A DNA stretch of 45,194 nt from Noviherbaspirillum sp. Root189 (GCF_001428545.1 NZ_LMHZ01000029.1:1709-46902), one strand, 5' to 3'; counted from the first letter of the stretch, positions 17,514 to 26,941 are shown. Notes: a model not told the origin generated them from the letters alone. Numbers and translations: made by a program.

Positions 17514-18578
17514 CTAAGCCGCGGGATTCCTCTGTGCCTTCTGCAGATACCACGGCATAGCTGCTTCCAATCCTTTGCGCAAATCATGGGTTGGCGTATA
17601 TCCAAGCGCCGTAATTGCTTTTCCAATGTCAGCTTGCGAGTGCATGACGTCGCCTTTGCGAAAATCGATGTGAATGGGTCCGCGCTTAGTTGCCACGCGG
17701 TGCGCGGCGAGAATGTCCTTCAAGTGATCGAAAAGCTGGTTCAACGTGGTCGACCCGCCGACCGCTACGTTGTAGACCTCGTTTTTCTTGTCATCGGACA
17801 CGGTGGCGGCCAGCAGATTGGCCTGCACCGCGTTATCGATGTAGCAGAAGTCGCGGCTGGTGGTGCCATCACCATTGATGGTCACCGTGTCGCCCCGGAT
17901 CATCGAGGCAATCCATTTAGGAATAACCGCGGCATATGCGCCATCGGGATCCTGGCGTTTGCCAAAAACATTGAAATAGCGAAGCCCGATCGTCCTAAAT
18001 CCATAGCATCGCGCAAACACATCGGCATAAAGTTCATCGACATACTTGGTGACGGCATAGGGCGACAAGGGCCGTCCGATCCTGCTCTCGATTTTTGGCA
18101 GGCCAGGATGATCGCCATAGGTGGAACTGGATGCCGCGTACACGAAAGAGGCAACTCCGGCGTCGCGCGCAGCGACCAGCATGTTCAGGAAACCGCCGAC
18201 ATTCACGGCATTTACCGTGATCGGATCTTCCACCGAACGGGGTACCGACCCCAGTGCTGCCTGGTGGAGCACATGTTCGACGCCATGAACCGCTTCCCGA
18301 CAGGCGTTGATGTCACGGATGTCTGCGCGGACAAGCTGAAATCGTGAGAACCGCTCGCTGCCAACCGCCTCATGTACCTCATCGAGGTTGTGCTGGTGCC
18401 CCGTCGCAAAGTTGTCCAGGCCGACGACGGTCTGGTTGAGTCTCAGCAAAGCTTCCAGCAAGTTGGATCCGATAAATCCGGCACAGCCCGTCACAAGCCA
18501 CTTCCGCGGGCGCACTTTCAGATCTTGCCTAACAAGAGAAATCAGCGATGTGTTCGGAGGGTTCACGTGGTTCGCCAT
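17514..18578 (-). CDS. wbpP: WbpP-like UDP-HexNAc(A) 4-epimerase
   Basis: A 354-residue extended SDR. It matches WbpP/TviC closely in memory: [66 protein letters not shown] and [15 protein letters not shown] (catalytic Tyr-x3-Lys) are shared landmarks. WbpP interconverts UDP-GlcNAc and UDP-GalNAc, or the matching uronic acids. It follows the dehydrogenase gene with ten bases between, so the pair should yield UDP-GalNAcA. No strong ribosome-binding site is visible before ATG at 18578, so expression may depend on translation of the gene before it. Confidence 0.9.
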   Translation of the reverse strand: MANHVNPPNTSLISLVRQDLKVRPRKWLVTGCAGFIGSNLLEALLRLNQTVVGLDNFATGHQHNLDEVHEAVGSERFSRFQLVRADIRDINACREAVHGVEHVLHQAALGSVPRSVEDPITVNAVNVGGFLNMLVAARDAGVASFVYAASSSTYGDHPGLPKIESRIGRPLSPYAVTKYVDELYADVFARCYGFRTIGLRYFNVFGKRQDPDGAYAAVIPKWIASMIRGDTVTINGDGTTSRDFCYIDNAVQANLLAATVSDDKKNEVYNVAVGGSTTLNQLFDHLKDILAAHRVATKRGPIHIDFRKGDVMHSQADIGKAITALGYTPTHDLRKGLEAAMPWYLQKAQRNPAA

Positions 18579-18588
18579 GGCATAATGA

Positions 18589-19866
18589 TTAAAGACGGAG
18601 ATCGGCGTCCGCCTTTGGCAGGACGTATTTCAGATCGAACAACACATGTCTTTCCTTGCCAAAGCTGCGCAAGGTCGTCGTGCCCATCTGCTGGAATTCA
18701 CGATGCGCGACCGCCAGCACGATGGCGTCATATGCCCCGGTTTCGGGATATTGAATCGGGGTAATCCCGTATTCGTGTTCGGCGCTTGCCGGGTCCGCCC
18801 AGGGGTCGTAGACATCCACCTGGATGTTGTAATCCTTTAAGGCATTAATGCTGTCGACAACCTTGGTATTACGCAGATCCGGGCAGTTTTCCTTAAATGC
18901 CAGGCCCATGATCAGCACCCGTGCATTCTCGATCGGCACATGGCTTTTGATCATTTTCTTGATCAGCTGACCAACCACATATCCGCCCATGTTGTCGTTG
19001 ATTCTTCGTCCGGCCAGAATGACTTGCGGGTGATAGCCGATTTCTTCCGCCTTGTGCGTCAGGTAGTAAGGGTCGACCCCGATGCAATGGCCGCCGACGA
19101 GGCCTGGGCGAAATGGCAGAAAGTTCCATTTCGTGCCGGCAGCCATCAAGACGTCTTCCGTATCGATACCCAGCTTGCGGAAGATGATGCACAGCTCGTT
19201 CATCAGCGCAATGTTCAGGTCGCGCTGCGTGTTTTCGATCACCTTTGCCGCTTCCGCTACCTTGATCGATGCGGCACGGTGTGTGCCGGCTTCGATAATC
19301 GATCCGTACACGCTGTCGATAAACTCGGCTGATTCCGGTGTCGAGCCGGAAGTGACCTTGGTAATAGAGGACAAACGGTGTAGTTTGTCGCCCGGATTGA
19401 TGCGTTCAGGACTGTAGCCTACAAAAAAATCCTCATTGAATTTCAGTCCTGAAGTTTTTTCGAGCAAGGGCACGCAATACTCTTCGGTCGCACCAGGATA
19501 AACGGTCGATTCATAGACGACGATGTCCCCCTTCTTAAGGACCATGCCGACAGTTTCGGATGCACCGCGCAGGGGACTCAGGTCCGGTTTCTTATGCCGG
19601 TCGACCGGGGTAGGTACAGCGACGATGTAAAACGTTGCACGCCGCAGGTCATCCAGACTGGTGGAAAAGCTGAGGCGCTCCGCAGCCGTCAATTCTTCCC
19701 GATCCACTTCGCGGGTGTAGTCGATACCATCACGCAGTTCCTGCACACGTTTTCTATTGATATCGAAACCCAAGGTCGGAAATTTTCTGCCGAAAGCAAC
19801 AGCCAATGGAAGGCCGACATAACCGAGGCCGATTACCGCGATGCTGGTATTGATGGAGACTTTCAT
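18589..19866 (-). CDS. tviB: UDP-N-acetylglucosamine/galactosamine 6-dehydrogenase (TviB/WbpO-like)
   Basis: A 425-residue nucleotide-sugar dehydrogenase. It has the NAD-binding opening [18 protein letters not shown], the central Rossmann partner [14 protein letters not shown] and the catalytic [11 protein letters not shown] around residue 265, whose Cys carries out the thioester step. [16 protein letters not shown] near residue 325 is the usual C-terminal landmark. It oxidises the C6 of a UDP-HexNAc to the uronic acid with two NAD. The sequence pattern is that of the Vi antigen TviB and the WbpO subgroup, in line with the WbpP-like gene next to it. Confidence 0.92.
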   Translation of the reverse strand: MKVSINTSIAVIGLGYVGLPLAVAFGRKFPTLGFDINRKRVQELRDGIDYTREVDREELTAAERLSFSTSLDDLRRATFYIVAVPTPVDRHKKPDLSPLRGASETVGMVLKKGDIVVYESTVYPGATEEYCVPLLEKTSGLKFNEDFFVGYSPERINPGDKLHRLSSITKVTSGSTPESAEFIDSVYGSIIEAGTHRAASIKVAEAAKVIENTQRDLNIALMNELCIIFRKLGIDTEDVLMAAGTKWNFLPFRPGLVGGHCIGVDPYYLTHKAEEIGYHPQVILAGRRINDNMGGYVVGQLIKKMIKSHVPIENARVLIMGLAFKENCPDLRNTKVVDSINALKDYNIQVDVYDPWADPASAEHEYGITPIQYPETGAYDAIVLAVAHREFQQMGTTTLRSFGKERHVLFDLKYVLPKADADLRL

Positions 19867-19918
19867 GATCGAGGTTTTAATGTAGGTAGTAATCGGTTAA
19901 GAAATCCGCGCGAGTTCT

Positions 19919-21076
19919 TTATCGTGCTTCCTTGACGGCTGAGTCGGGACGAATTCCAAGAGCAAGAACGGGATTCAGACGCCAGCGTCCGCGCACGAGG
20001 CGGGTATATACAGTGATATAGATAGCGACATTGGCAAGAACGACCAGGGCCGGTGCATCTGAACCGAAGATCACGGCAATGACTGTCATTCCGCCGATCC
20101 AGACGGCAGTCACACATGAGACAGCTGCGTTGCGAACCCAAGGCTTGCTGTCGTTACGAGGAATGAAGCGCCATACCAGGCGGCGATAGATCAGCATGTG
20201 CAAATGCAGGCGATCGGGAAGTCCGGGGCTCATCTTGCGGATCACCTTTTTCCGGTACATGCTGTACAGCACTTCGATGATCGGGTAGGAACAGATCGCC
20301 AGTACTTGCCATGCGTTGATCGACGGATTGCGGACAATGAGGAGCACGGCGACTTCGGCGACCCAGAAGCCGAGAAGATAGGCACCGCCATCACCCATGA
20401 ACAGGCGGCCGGTCGGGAAATTAATCAGAAAGAAACCGAGCGTCGCGCCTATACCAACCGCAATGATCTTCAGGACGAAATAATCTCCCGCAGACCAGGA
20501 AAGCATTCCCAGACCACCAAGGATAATCACCACAGTTGTCGCGGCGAGGCCGTGGAAACCGTCGATGATATTAATGGAATTGGCTACGCCGGCGACCGCG
20601 AACGCGGTAAAGGCAACTGCTACGAAAGGCAGTGTTGCGAATACGTAGTCGATTGCACTGACGTCCACCCGCGGCAGCGATGCATCAACGAGCCAGCTTG
20701 CCAGGAGCGCGCTGGCAAAGGTGGCCGCCAGGCGCGATTTGACGGATGTGCGTTTGGTTATGTCCTCGATCAACCCGGTTATGAATGCGGGGACACCAGC
20801 AAGCAGCAGCAGCAGAATCTTGCCCGTGCCTCCTTCGGAAGGTGGCTTCGGATAATCGAGCGCTTGATACAGCAGGGCAGCCAGCAAGGCAATGGAGAGG
20901 GCCATGCCGCCAATCCGGGGCACCGGCGTCTTATGAAATTTCTGTGCACCACTCAGGTCTACATCTAGCGAAAGACGTCCATGCAGTTTCTGCGTGAGAA
21001 CGATCAGTATGCTTAGGAAGAAACTCACGCAGGCAGCAACTACTCCGGCGCTTAGCACACCAGTTGAAGACATCAT
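19919..21076 (-). CDS. WecA/MraY-family polyprenyl-phosphate sugar-1-P transferase
   Basis: A 385-residue membrane protein with about ten helices. Family landmarks: KFHKTPVPRIGGMAL after the first helix, NIIDGFHGLA with the conserved Asp, and FPTGRLFMGDGGAYLLGF. It should start repeat-unit synthesis by moving a HexNAc-1-phosphate (or similar) onto undecaprenyl phosphate. GAGGTG lies seven bases before ATG at 21076. It is the first gene after a 1-kb non-coding stretch, so an own promoter is likely there. Confidence 0.88.
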   Translation of the reverse strand: MMSSTGVLSAGVVAACVSFFLSILIVLTQKLHGRLSLDVDLSGAQKFHKTPVPRIGGMALSIALLAALLYQALDYPKPPSEGGTGKILLLLLAGVPAFITGLIEDITKRTSVKSRLAATFASALLASWLVDASLPRVDVSAIDYVFATLPFVAVAFTAFAVAGVANSINIIDGFHGLAATTVVIILGGLGMLSWSAGDYFVLKIIAVGIGATLGFFLINFPTGRLFMGDGGAYLLGFWVAEVAVLLIVRNPSINAWQVLAICSYPIIEVLYSMYRKKVIRKMSPGLPDRLHLHMLIYRRLVWRFIPRNDSKPWVRNAAVSCVTAVWIGGMTVIAVIFGSDAPALVVLANVAIYITVYTRLVRGRWRLNPVLALGIRPDSAVKEAR

Positions 21077-22083
21077 GTTTGCACCTCGATCAGTTCACGG
21101 GATAGTAAAGAGATGGCGCAGTGACAGCCCTTTACTCATTAGCACGTGAAGCGCCCACACAAACGGTCTTGAGCAGTGTTTTCTCCTGCCCAGTCATATA
21201 GGTCAATAAGCGTCGCTACAGGCCGATACATGAATGGCCCGCCAAGCAAGTTCATACCTATTTTTCTACCAATGCATAAGCGACTTCCCGGCGTCGCGGC
21301 TTTGTCTCCGCTCCAAGACACTCTAAGAGTTAATGAACAAAAAAATAAGTATGAAATTTCGCTTGATCGATATGTTCTATGCATTAATTCATCACTTTTT
21401 TTAATCGATGAATCGAACCTGGTGACGGGATGATATTTATCATTGACGCGGATGCGCCTTGGAGGGACGGAGACGTTAATCCTATGCGCGCATGACAGAA
21501 AAGTTAGATCGATTTTGGAGGCTGGTGTCGATACACATCGCGCATCTTGATAGAACGTTCGATTGTCCTTGCCAAGCTTCTCGCTAAAGGCATGAGCGGT
21601 AGTAGTTCCAACAGACTGAAAAATGAACCCTGATGCAGTGCGAACAGATCAGGAAAGTGCCATCAAAACCGAAATGCGGAAAAATCGATTACGGCAAGGT
21701 GCGCAGGCCCTAAATGCGCTTTTAATAGCGCCTGTCAAAATGCCGCTTGTGATGCCGCTTGGGGCCGCCGAGATCTCCTTGCCATTGTCATTTTTTTCAT
21801 TTTGACAGAGGCTTTAAGAAAGCATGTACGACGTTAGATCGAGGGCGCGCGTTTAACCTTTTGTCAGCGGTAGCGGAAAGAGCAATCGACCCGGATATGG
21901 GTAGGCGAAAAGCGTTGCGAAAAATCGACGCATACCCGAAAACTGCATGAAAGTGATGAAGGTGTAGATGAGGAGGCAGTACGACGCTCAATGCAGGACT
22001 CCCTTCTGACGTCCATAATTGCCTGGTACATCAGTAGGGATTCCTTTCGAACCAATCGAATCAATGTTGCTTATCGGGTTTGA
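21077..22083. other. About 1 kb without a convincing gene
   Basis: This gap divides the wzc-like gene from the rest of the polysaccharide operon, both on the minus strand. Short open frames exist on both strands but none has a recognisable domain, good codon pattern and ribosome-binding site together. It is lower in GC than the genes around it, mainly in 21320-21420. An inverted repeat of 11 bp (CTGTCAAAATG, 21732-21742 with 21798-21808) encloses about 55 bases. The region probably holds the promoter and 5' leader of the WecA-like gene, but I cannot point to -35/-10 boxes with confidence. Confidence 0.5.
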
Positions 22084-24279
22084 TCATGCATAGGCACCAC
22101 CATATCCGTAGCGGCTATGCCGTGCTTTCGAATCATTCAGGACCAATCCCGTCACCGTATGCCCGGCTTGATTGAGATATTTTGTTGCCTCTTCGACTTC
22201 ATGCGCAGTGCTCTTTCCTCCCCTGACGATGTTGTAGATGGCGCCGGCATGTGGCGCAACCGATAAGGCATCCGATACCTCAAGTATCGGTGCCGTATCA
22301 ATCAAGACATAATCGTAACGTGTGGACAGGAGTTGAAGCAGCTTGCCATAGTTTTCGTTAGCGAGAAGTTCAGCCGGCTTGTCGGTCGGGCTGCCGTTGG
22401 CGATGAAGTCGACGTTCTCTGCCACGTCATGATGGATCGCATGATTCAGCATGGTTTTGCCGGTAACGACATCGGCCAGGCCACCTTCCCGTCGAACACC
22501 AAAATAATGATGCAGATGTCCGGATCTCAGGTCGGAATCGACCACGAGCACCTTTTTGCCGATCGACGCCAGCACTACGGCAAAGTTGGCAGAGACGAAG
22601 GATTTGCCAACGCCGGACGTTGCTCCCGTGATCATGATGATGTTGGACTTGGCGTTCACCATGGAATGCTGCAGGAAGTTACGGAAGCGGCGAAGGCTTT
22701 CGGCGGTATCGTTGGCCGCATCGTTCAACGGAAGGATCGGAGGCCTGGAGTTGGACCTTCCAATCAGTTTCGGTGAAACCATACTATGTGGAATATTGGC
22801 AGCAACGGGCATGCCTAACAGCTGTTCTATATCCTGCGGCGCATCGATTTGACGATAGAGGGTCTTCCTGCCGATTGCGGCAAGAATACCAAGCAGGATT
22901 CCGCCTATCCCCGCAGCGCCAAGAATAAGTGCTCCCTTCGGTTTCACTGGCTTATGTGGAACAACTGCCGAATCGAGAAGACGAGCAGTACCGACTTTGC
23001 TTTCCGATGCGACGCGCAATTGTTGTGCGGTGCTGAGCAGTGAGGTATAAAGTTCTGTATTGATCCGGACGTCCCGGTTAAGACGAACTACGTTCTGCTC
23101 TACCTCGGGCAGGCGCTTGATGCGTGCGTCGACCGTGGCCAGATCGCGCTTCAGTTCGCGCATCTGCTGATTGATTGTTTCAACGGCAGGGTGCGTTTCT
23201 TCAAATCTGTTGAGCAGTTCTTCCTTGCGCTGACGCAATTCAACCATCTTGGTTTGGGTATAGACGGATTGCTGCAGCATGGACTTTGCCTCTTCTCCCA
23301 GATCGACCGTGCCTCGGCTGTTACGCAGGCTGTTGTACTTGGATTCTGATTGTTCCAAGTCCTGCTTAAGTTGAGGCAGCTGGGTATTGAGGAAGGCAAG
23401 CATCTTCTCGGCTTCTTCTGATTTCTGGTACACGTTCTGACGGACATATTCGCGGCTGACACCATCAAGAATCCGCATGGTAAGGTGCGGGTTGGGCCCG
23501 TCCAGGGTGGCTTCAATAATGCCTGATTGCTTTCCTTTTTCAGAAATCTTTAATCCTTCCTGCAGCCGCTCTATAGTATCGGCCCTGGTATAGCGTATGG
23601 CAGTGAACTCGGCTTCAGGCCTGGCGTTGAGCTGGTCTACCATCAGAACAATCGATTTGTCGCCGAAAGGAAAGCGCTGAGATACGCCGACTCGTCCACT
23701 TCCAATGACGCCGTGGTCGGGTGACGTAAGTTCATACTTGCCATCCGCAAGCGCCTTTAGCGTAAATGCGTGACCTTCCAGTTCCTCCGGGACGTCAAAC
23801 TGTGAAACGGTTGCCTCTTCTTTTCCCCATACATAGCCGCCGTATCCGAGTAACCCGGGCTCGGAAAGCCCCTTGTTTCGCTTCGCGAGCCATCTGCCAA
23901 AAACCGGCAAATATTTTGGACGCACATCGATATAAAACTTGCCGGCATCCACCGCCTTCGATACGACTGCTCTGGATCTCAATACCTCCATCTCAGCGGC
24001 GACGGCTGATTTAATATCGAAGTTCATGTCCGACGGACTGGCGAGATCGCCGAGAACGTTCTTGGCACGACCGGTCCCAGGATCGACCTTGATCAGGATA
24101 TTGGCTCGATAGATTGGCGTAGCTGAAATCGTGTAAACAAGTCCTGCGATAATGGCGAGACATGTGCAGGCAATGATAAGCCAGCGGCTGTCATAGAGGA
24201 CGGATAAGTATTTTGCGACGTCCAGTGTTTCCTTTTCTTTCGGACTCGAAGAGGTAAGTTGCAGGGTAGCTTGATTCAT
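22084..24279 (-). CDS. Wzc-like polysaccharide co-polymerase / BY-kinase
   Basis: A 731-residue protein (three residues more if GTG at 24288 is used). Residues about 20-60 hold the first Wzz-type transmembrane segment, followed by a large periplasmic domain with coiled-coil (about 270-420) and a second membrane segment near 450. The C-terminal cytoplasmic kinase has Walker A ITGATSGVGKS and Walker A' VLVVDSDLR, then DYVLIDTAP. The last eight residues include three tyrosines (RYGYGGAYA), the cluster autophosphorylated in such kinases. It controls chain length and export. Neither the outer-membrane channel (Wza) nor the phosphatase (Wzb) is in the window. Confidence 0.9.
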   Translation of the reverse strand: MNQATLQLTSSSPKEKETLDVAKYLSVLYDSRWLIIACTCLAIIAGLVYTISATPIYRANILIKVDPGTGRAKNVLGDLASPSDMNFDIKSAVAAEMEVLRSRAVVSKAVDAGKFYIDVRPKYLPVFGRWLAKRNKGLSEPGLLGYGGYVWGKEEATVSQFDVPEELEGHAFTLKALADGKYELTSPDHGVIGSGRVGVSQRFPFGDKSIVLMVDQLNARPEAEFTAIRYTRADTIERLQEGLKISEKGKQSGIIEATLDGPNPHLTMRILDGVSREYVRQNVYQKSEEAEKMLAFLNTQLPQLKQDLEQSESKYNSLRNSRGTVDLGEEAKSMLQQSVYTQTKMVELRQRKEELLNRFEETHPAVETINQQMRELKRDLATVDARIKRLPEVEQNVVRLNRDVRINTELYTSLLSTAQQLRVASESKVGTARLLDSAVVPHKPVKPKGALILGAAGIGGILLGILAAIGRKTLYRQIDAPQDIEQLLGMPVAANIPHSMVSPKLIGRSNSRPPILPLNDAANDTAESLRRFRNFLQHSMVNAKSNIIMITGATSGVGKSFVSANFAVVLASIGKKVLVVDSDLRSGHLHHYFGVRREGGLADVVTGKTMLNHAIHHDVAENVDFIANGSPTDKPAELLANENYGKLLQLLSTRYDYVLIDTAPILEVSDALSVAPHAGAIYNIVRGGKSTAHEVEEATKYLNQAGHTVTGLVLNDSKARHSRYGYGGAYA

Positions 24280-24780
24280 GGGCTTCACTGAAATAAGAAA
24301 ACAAAATGATCTTGACGGACGCTTTCCCGTGCCACGTTATACAGACTGCGTCACAGGTAGCTTTAATGTACTATTCACTTTCCTAAAGAATAAGTACGGA
24401 ATTTCGATAGAAATTCGATTTATCGAGCTTTTGCGCACAGATTTTTAGATCACTAATGAATTGGTGACCGCGACACTGCACTAACACGATAAAAATTCGA
24501 TGATTTGGTGTCCGCTTTGCGGCGCTGAGCATTAATTAAGTTGGGATGGCTTGTCTCCTTCTGCCCGGGCGATCTTTGAGAGACCTAATTGTCTGGATCT
24601 TGAAAGATACGCTCTCTGCACTGACGTTAATTTCCTCTTGGAATATTTTCTGCGCTTAAGCATCGCGCTTGAATGCATGCCAACGCTTGCTTGCCTATGC
24701 TTTGATTAATGCGGATATCTTCGACGGGTTATTGCGGTACGCTCGTGCCCTGCATAGTTATAGTTATAGGAAGAATGCGA
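24280..24780. promoter_or_regulatory. Divergent AT-rich intergenic region upstream of wzc-like gene
   Basis: About 500 bases between the leftward wzc-like gene and the rightward VanZ-like gene, clearly AT-rich. It contains a perfect 7-bp inverted repeat GAATTTC-GATA-GAAATTC at 24399-24416, directly followed by TCGATTTATCGA and, near 24493, another AAATTCGAT. Such repeated AATTCGAT half-sites may be an activator or repressor site for the polysaccharide operon. No consensus sigma-70 boxes were identified with certainty, so the promoter is inferred from the divergent layout. Confidence 0.4.
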
Positions 24781-25179
24781 ATGCCGCTTGTCAGACTACT
24801 GATTGACGACCGATACCACAGGCTGCGCTTTATCGCCGCTTTGCTTATCTATCTGGCCGTACTGGTTTTCGGATCGATCCCTGGAGCCCGTGCGGAGATA
24901 GGTGAATTCGCCTCGGGTCTTATTCTTCATTTCATTACGTATTCGGTGATCGCATTTCTTTTGTTCACGGGTTTCCATAACGCGTATTCGGCAAAGGGCC
25001 TCACTACCGTGGTGATGATTGCGTTAATGGGGGCGCTGGACGAGTATGTCCAAACTTTTTTTCCGTATCGACGAGGAGCAATAGGGGACTGGTATGTCGA
25101 CGCGAGTGCCGGCATACTCATGTCAAGCCTGCTATGGGTATGTCTGGAGACGAAGCGGCGCCGCATTCGGACGCCATAA
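24781..25179 (+). CDS. VanZ-like membrane protein
   Basis: A 132-residue protein with four hydrophobic segments. The block ALDEYVQTFFPYRRGAIGDWYVDASAG is the VanZ-like signature, with its Asp/Glu and Arg-Asp residues in the usual spacing. The family is common beside exopolysaccharide loci in proteobacteria; its biochemical role is unclear. ATG at 24781 is taken as the start because AGGAAG lies seven bases before it; earlier in-frame starts to 24709 have no such site. It is divergent from the wzc-like gene. Confidence 0.8.
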   Translation: MPLVRLLIDDRYHRLRFIAALLIYLAVLVFGSIPGARAEIGEFASGLILHFITYSVIAFLLFTGFHNAYSAKGLTTVVMIALMGALDEYVQTFFPYRRGAIGDWYVDASAGILMSSLLWVCLETKRRRIRTP

Positions 25180-25182
25180 TGA

Positions 25183-25203
25183 AAGCCGGGCCAAGCCCGG
25201 CTT
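25183..25203. terminator. GC-rich hairpin after VanZ-like gene
   Basis: A perfect 9-bp stem AAGCCGGGC / GCCCGGCTT (25183-25191 with 25195-25203) and a 3-base loop, three bases after the stop of the VanZ-like gene. No T-run follows, so termination strength is uncertain; its place between converging genes supports the call. Confidence 0.6.
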
Positions 25204-25249
25204 CTGCAAGACGAATGGTCTTGTATCTTGAGGAGGGTTCTTCGTTCAG

Positions 25250-25507
25250 TTATTCAAAACGTTTAAGCCGGTCCGGACTTCTGCCTAGCCATGTCCGGGC
25301 GGGCATGCACAACTCTGCGGCGCTGGTATCGTCGTCATTGAGACGATACATTTTCGCCCAGATGTTAATGCATCGAGATACATCCTCACGCGTTAGCTTT
25401 TCAGGACGATTCGACTTGTCAGTATCGAACAAGGCAGGAGTGCTGGAAGAAATATCGCCGACAGGGATTGCCTTGAGCGGCGACGAACGAGAAACGAATT
25501 TTTGCAT
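25250..25507 (-). CDS. Small hypothetical protein
   Basis: An 85-residue protein beginning MQKFVSRSSPLKAIPVGD. ATG at 25507 is chosen because GAGGT lies five bases before it; the longer open frame to 25738 has no such site. The sequence is soluble, with a Ser/Pro-rich N-terminal third and a helical middle (REDVSRCINIWAKMYRLN). No domain is recognised. It is followed by the hairpin at 25183-25203 and preceded, on the same strand, by another small hypothetical gene after about 150 bases. Confidence 0.55.
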   Translation of the reverse strand: MQKFVSRSSPLKAIPVGDISSSTPALFDTDKSNRPEKLTREDVSRCINIWAKMYRLNDDDTSAAELCMPARTWLGRSPDRLKRFE

Positions 25508-25658
25508 GTTGACCTCGCTACAGTGCAGTGCACAAGAATCAGTATATGCCTGCGCAGGGTCGGTGTAAAACGCGTTGTGCAGATTTTTCTTGTGCGGCGT
25601 GGTAGCCGTTGGCATAGCGAGACAAAGCTGTTTAAACCGTCCTGCGGGGCAATAAAAA

Positions 25659-25910
25659 TCAACGCAAATTTCCCCAGATTTCGCTCTGGGGAAACAAATC
25701 ATCGACTGGGGCGCCAATACCAAACTCGCGATAACCATAACGGCATATCGCTGCGCCGATTTCTATAAAGCGCTCAAGTTCGGATGGACCAAGTTTGGAA
25801 GAGATCTCTTCAAGCCGCTCCGCAAGTAATGCAGCAATGCAATAGAGATCGGTATCGACTGCGTCGTCCCGGTCCCTCATCATGCGTTCAAGAATCCGGT
25901 ACTTATCCAC
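25659..25910 (-). CDS. Small hypothetical protein
   Basis: An 83-residue, mostly helical, acidic protein (about MDKYRILERMMRDRDDAVD to FPQSEIWGNLR). The start is GTG at 25910, with the strong site GGAGGT four bases before it. The composition (regular helices ELERFIEIGAAICRYGYREF) looks like a real folded protein, but no family is recognised. It stands upstream of and on the same strand as the 85-residue gene, and the two may form a small transcription unit. Confidence 0.5.
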   Translation of the reverse strand: MDKYRILERMMRDRDDAVDTDLYCIAALLAERLEEISSKLGPSELERFIEIGAAICRYGYREFGIGAPVDDLFPQSEIWGNLR

Positions 25911-26144
25911 GTCTACCTCCGTAACTACAATGAGCACAGTATAAGCTTCTGACAGCCGCGAACAAGTCGCAGTGCAGTATGGATGCAAGTCAATATGCGG
26001 TCTTGTATCGGAAGTTTTCTCAAAAAATAGATTACGTTTGAAGGCTACCTTATGTCACGGCTAAGTTGCCGGCTAAGAGTGGCGCATTCAGCCGGATGAC
26101 CCGTGCGGTGTGCTTCCGGTAGACGACTACTGTGGAAAAAATAG

Positions 26145-26327
26145 ATGAAAAATAACGATGGTGATAACGATGGGTGTACAGCGCTTAGAGGATGTGGCTT
26201 AACACGTCACCTGGATATTCGGGTGAATATTCCGGCAGGAAAGTCCGTTCAAGAATACTTGCCGCCAATTCCACTTTGTGGCGACGAGTACTTATTATCG
26301 GTGTCAGAGAGCATTGATGAAGCTTAA
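26145..26327 (+). CDS. Possible small protein (60 aa)
   Basis: A short frame starting ATG at 26145 after TGGAAAAAATAG, a weak ribosome-binding site. The product begins MKNNDGDNDGC and has VNIPAGKSVQEYLPPIP in the middle. No known domain. Its stop codon lies inside the left arm of the strong hairpin at 26321-26355, an arrangement often seen at real gene ends, which is the main support. Confidence 0.35.
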   Translation: MKNNDGDNDGCTALRGCGLTRHLDIRVNIPAGKSVQEYLPPIPLCGDEYLLSVSESIDEA

Positions 26328-26355
26328 CAAGCCAGCTTGACTGGCTTGTTAAGCT
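26321..26355. terminator. Long bidirectional hairpin
   Basis: A perfect 15-bp inverted repeat, AGCTTAACAAGCCAG with its complement (26321-26335 and 26341-26355), loop of five bases. On the plus side an AT-rich stretch (ATTTATTTATT) follows within 20 bases. It stands between the possible 60-residue gene (plus) and the csbD-like gene (minus), so it most likely ends both transcripts. Confidence 0.75.
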
Positions 26356-26364
26356 TTACAGGAT

Positions 26365-26535
26365 TTATTTATTAAAAGTGTCTTTCACATTGCCGACTGT
26401 TTTTTGCACCTGACCTTCGGCCTGCTTTTCAATACCCTTTTCCTGCTGCTTTTCATTGTGCATCATTTCACCGGCTTTCTGCTGCACCTTGCCTGCGGCG
26501 TCCTTGACGCTGCCTTTGACTTGATCCTGGTTCAT
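26365..26535 (-). CDS. CsbD-like stress-response protein
   Basis: A 56-residue protein: MNQDQVKGSVKDAAGK at the start, EKQAEGQVQKTVGNVKDTF at the end. This is the CsbD/YjbJ pattern: very hydrophilic, Lys/Gln/Gly-rich, with the repeated GxVKD motif. Such proteins are induced by envelope, osmotic or starvation stress; the mechanism is unknown. A ribosome-binding site (GGAAAGGAC) stands before ATG at 26535, and the long hairpin at 26321-26355 follows the stop. The gene is short and is easily hidden by a longer meaningless frame on the other strand. Confidence 0.85.
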   Translation of the reverse strand: MNQDQVKGSVKDAAGKVQQKAGEMMHNEKQQEKGIEKQAEGQVQKTVGNVKDTFNK

Positions 26536-26941
26536 GATGTGTCCTTTCCGTTGTCAACAATGATTCAGTTAACAATAAGAGCCGTTCGGTTTGAGAAAGT
26601 TTCATCAGGCGGCTGGGTATCCGGTGGAACGAGAAGCACCTGTTCCCAAGCAATCATTACTGTGCAATTACTGCGTGTTCAAACTCAGGTTCTGAAAGCA
26701 TTTATGGAAGAACACGCAAAACACGCCTTGTTTGCGCACGCTCAACCGGCACCCAAAAAACGCAGACGGTGAACATTGACATGCACTGGCCACACGCCAA
26801 CACTGAAGCGCGTGGCATGAATACGCATAGGGCCGTGAGCAATCAGATTATTCTGCAAACCTCCTTAACGCCTTCGCCAACGCGCCTATCCATTTACGCT
26901 CTAGTCCAACACGAGTTCCTTCCCATCAAGGAGAAAAAATC
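26536..26941. other. About 400 bases with no recognised feature
   Basis: The stretch between the csbD-like gene (minus) and the methyltransferase (plus) should hold both promoters. Open frames here are short and overlap csbD or lack ribosome-binding sites. I see no repeat, hairpin or consensus promoter that stands out; only the AAGGAG site at about 26927 for the next gene is clear. Confidence 0.4.

Noticed and set aside
21405-21425. tRNA-like GGTTCGATTC on the minus strand
   Set aside because: The flanks do not pair into a T-arm and no acceptor or anticodon stem is found nearby.
21590-21880. GCGGTAG elements as JUMPStart/ops sites for the polysaccharide operon
   Set aside because: The matches (near 21595 and 21868) are short and on the plus strand, opposite to the direction of the operon.
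26404-26772. 122-codon plus-strand frame over the csbD region
   Set aside because: Its hydrophobic N-terminus is merely the complement of the Lys/Gln-rich CsbD-like gene, which has its own ribosome-binding site and terminator.
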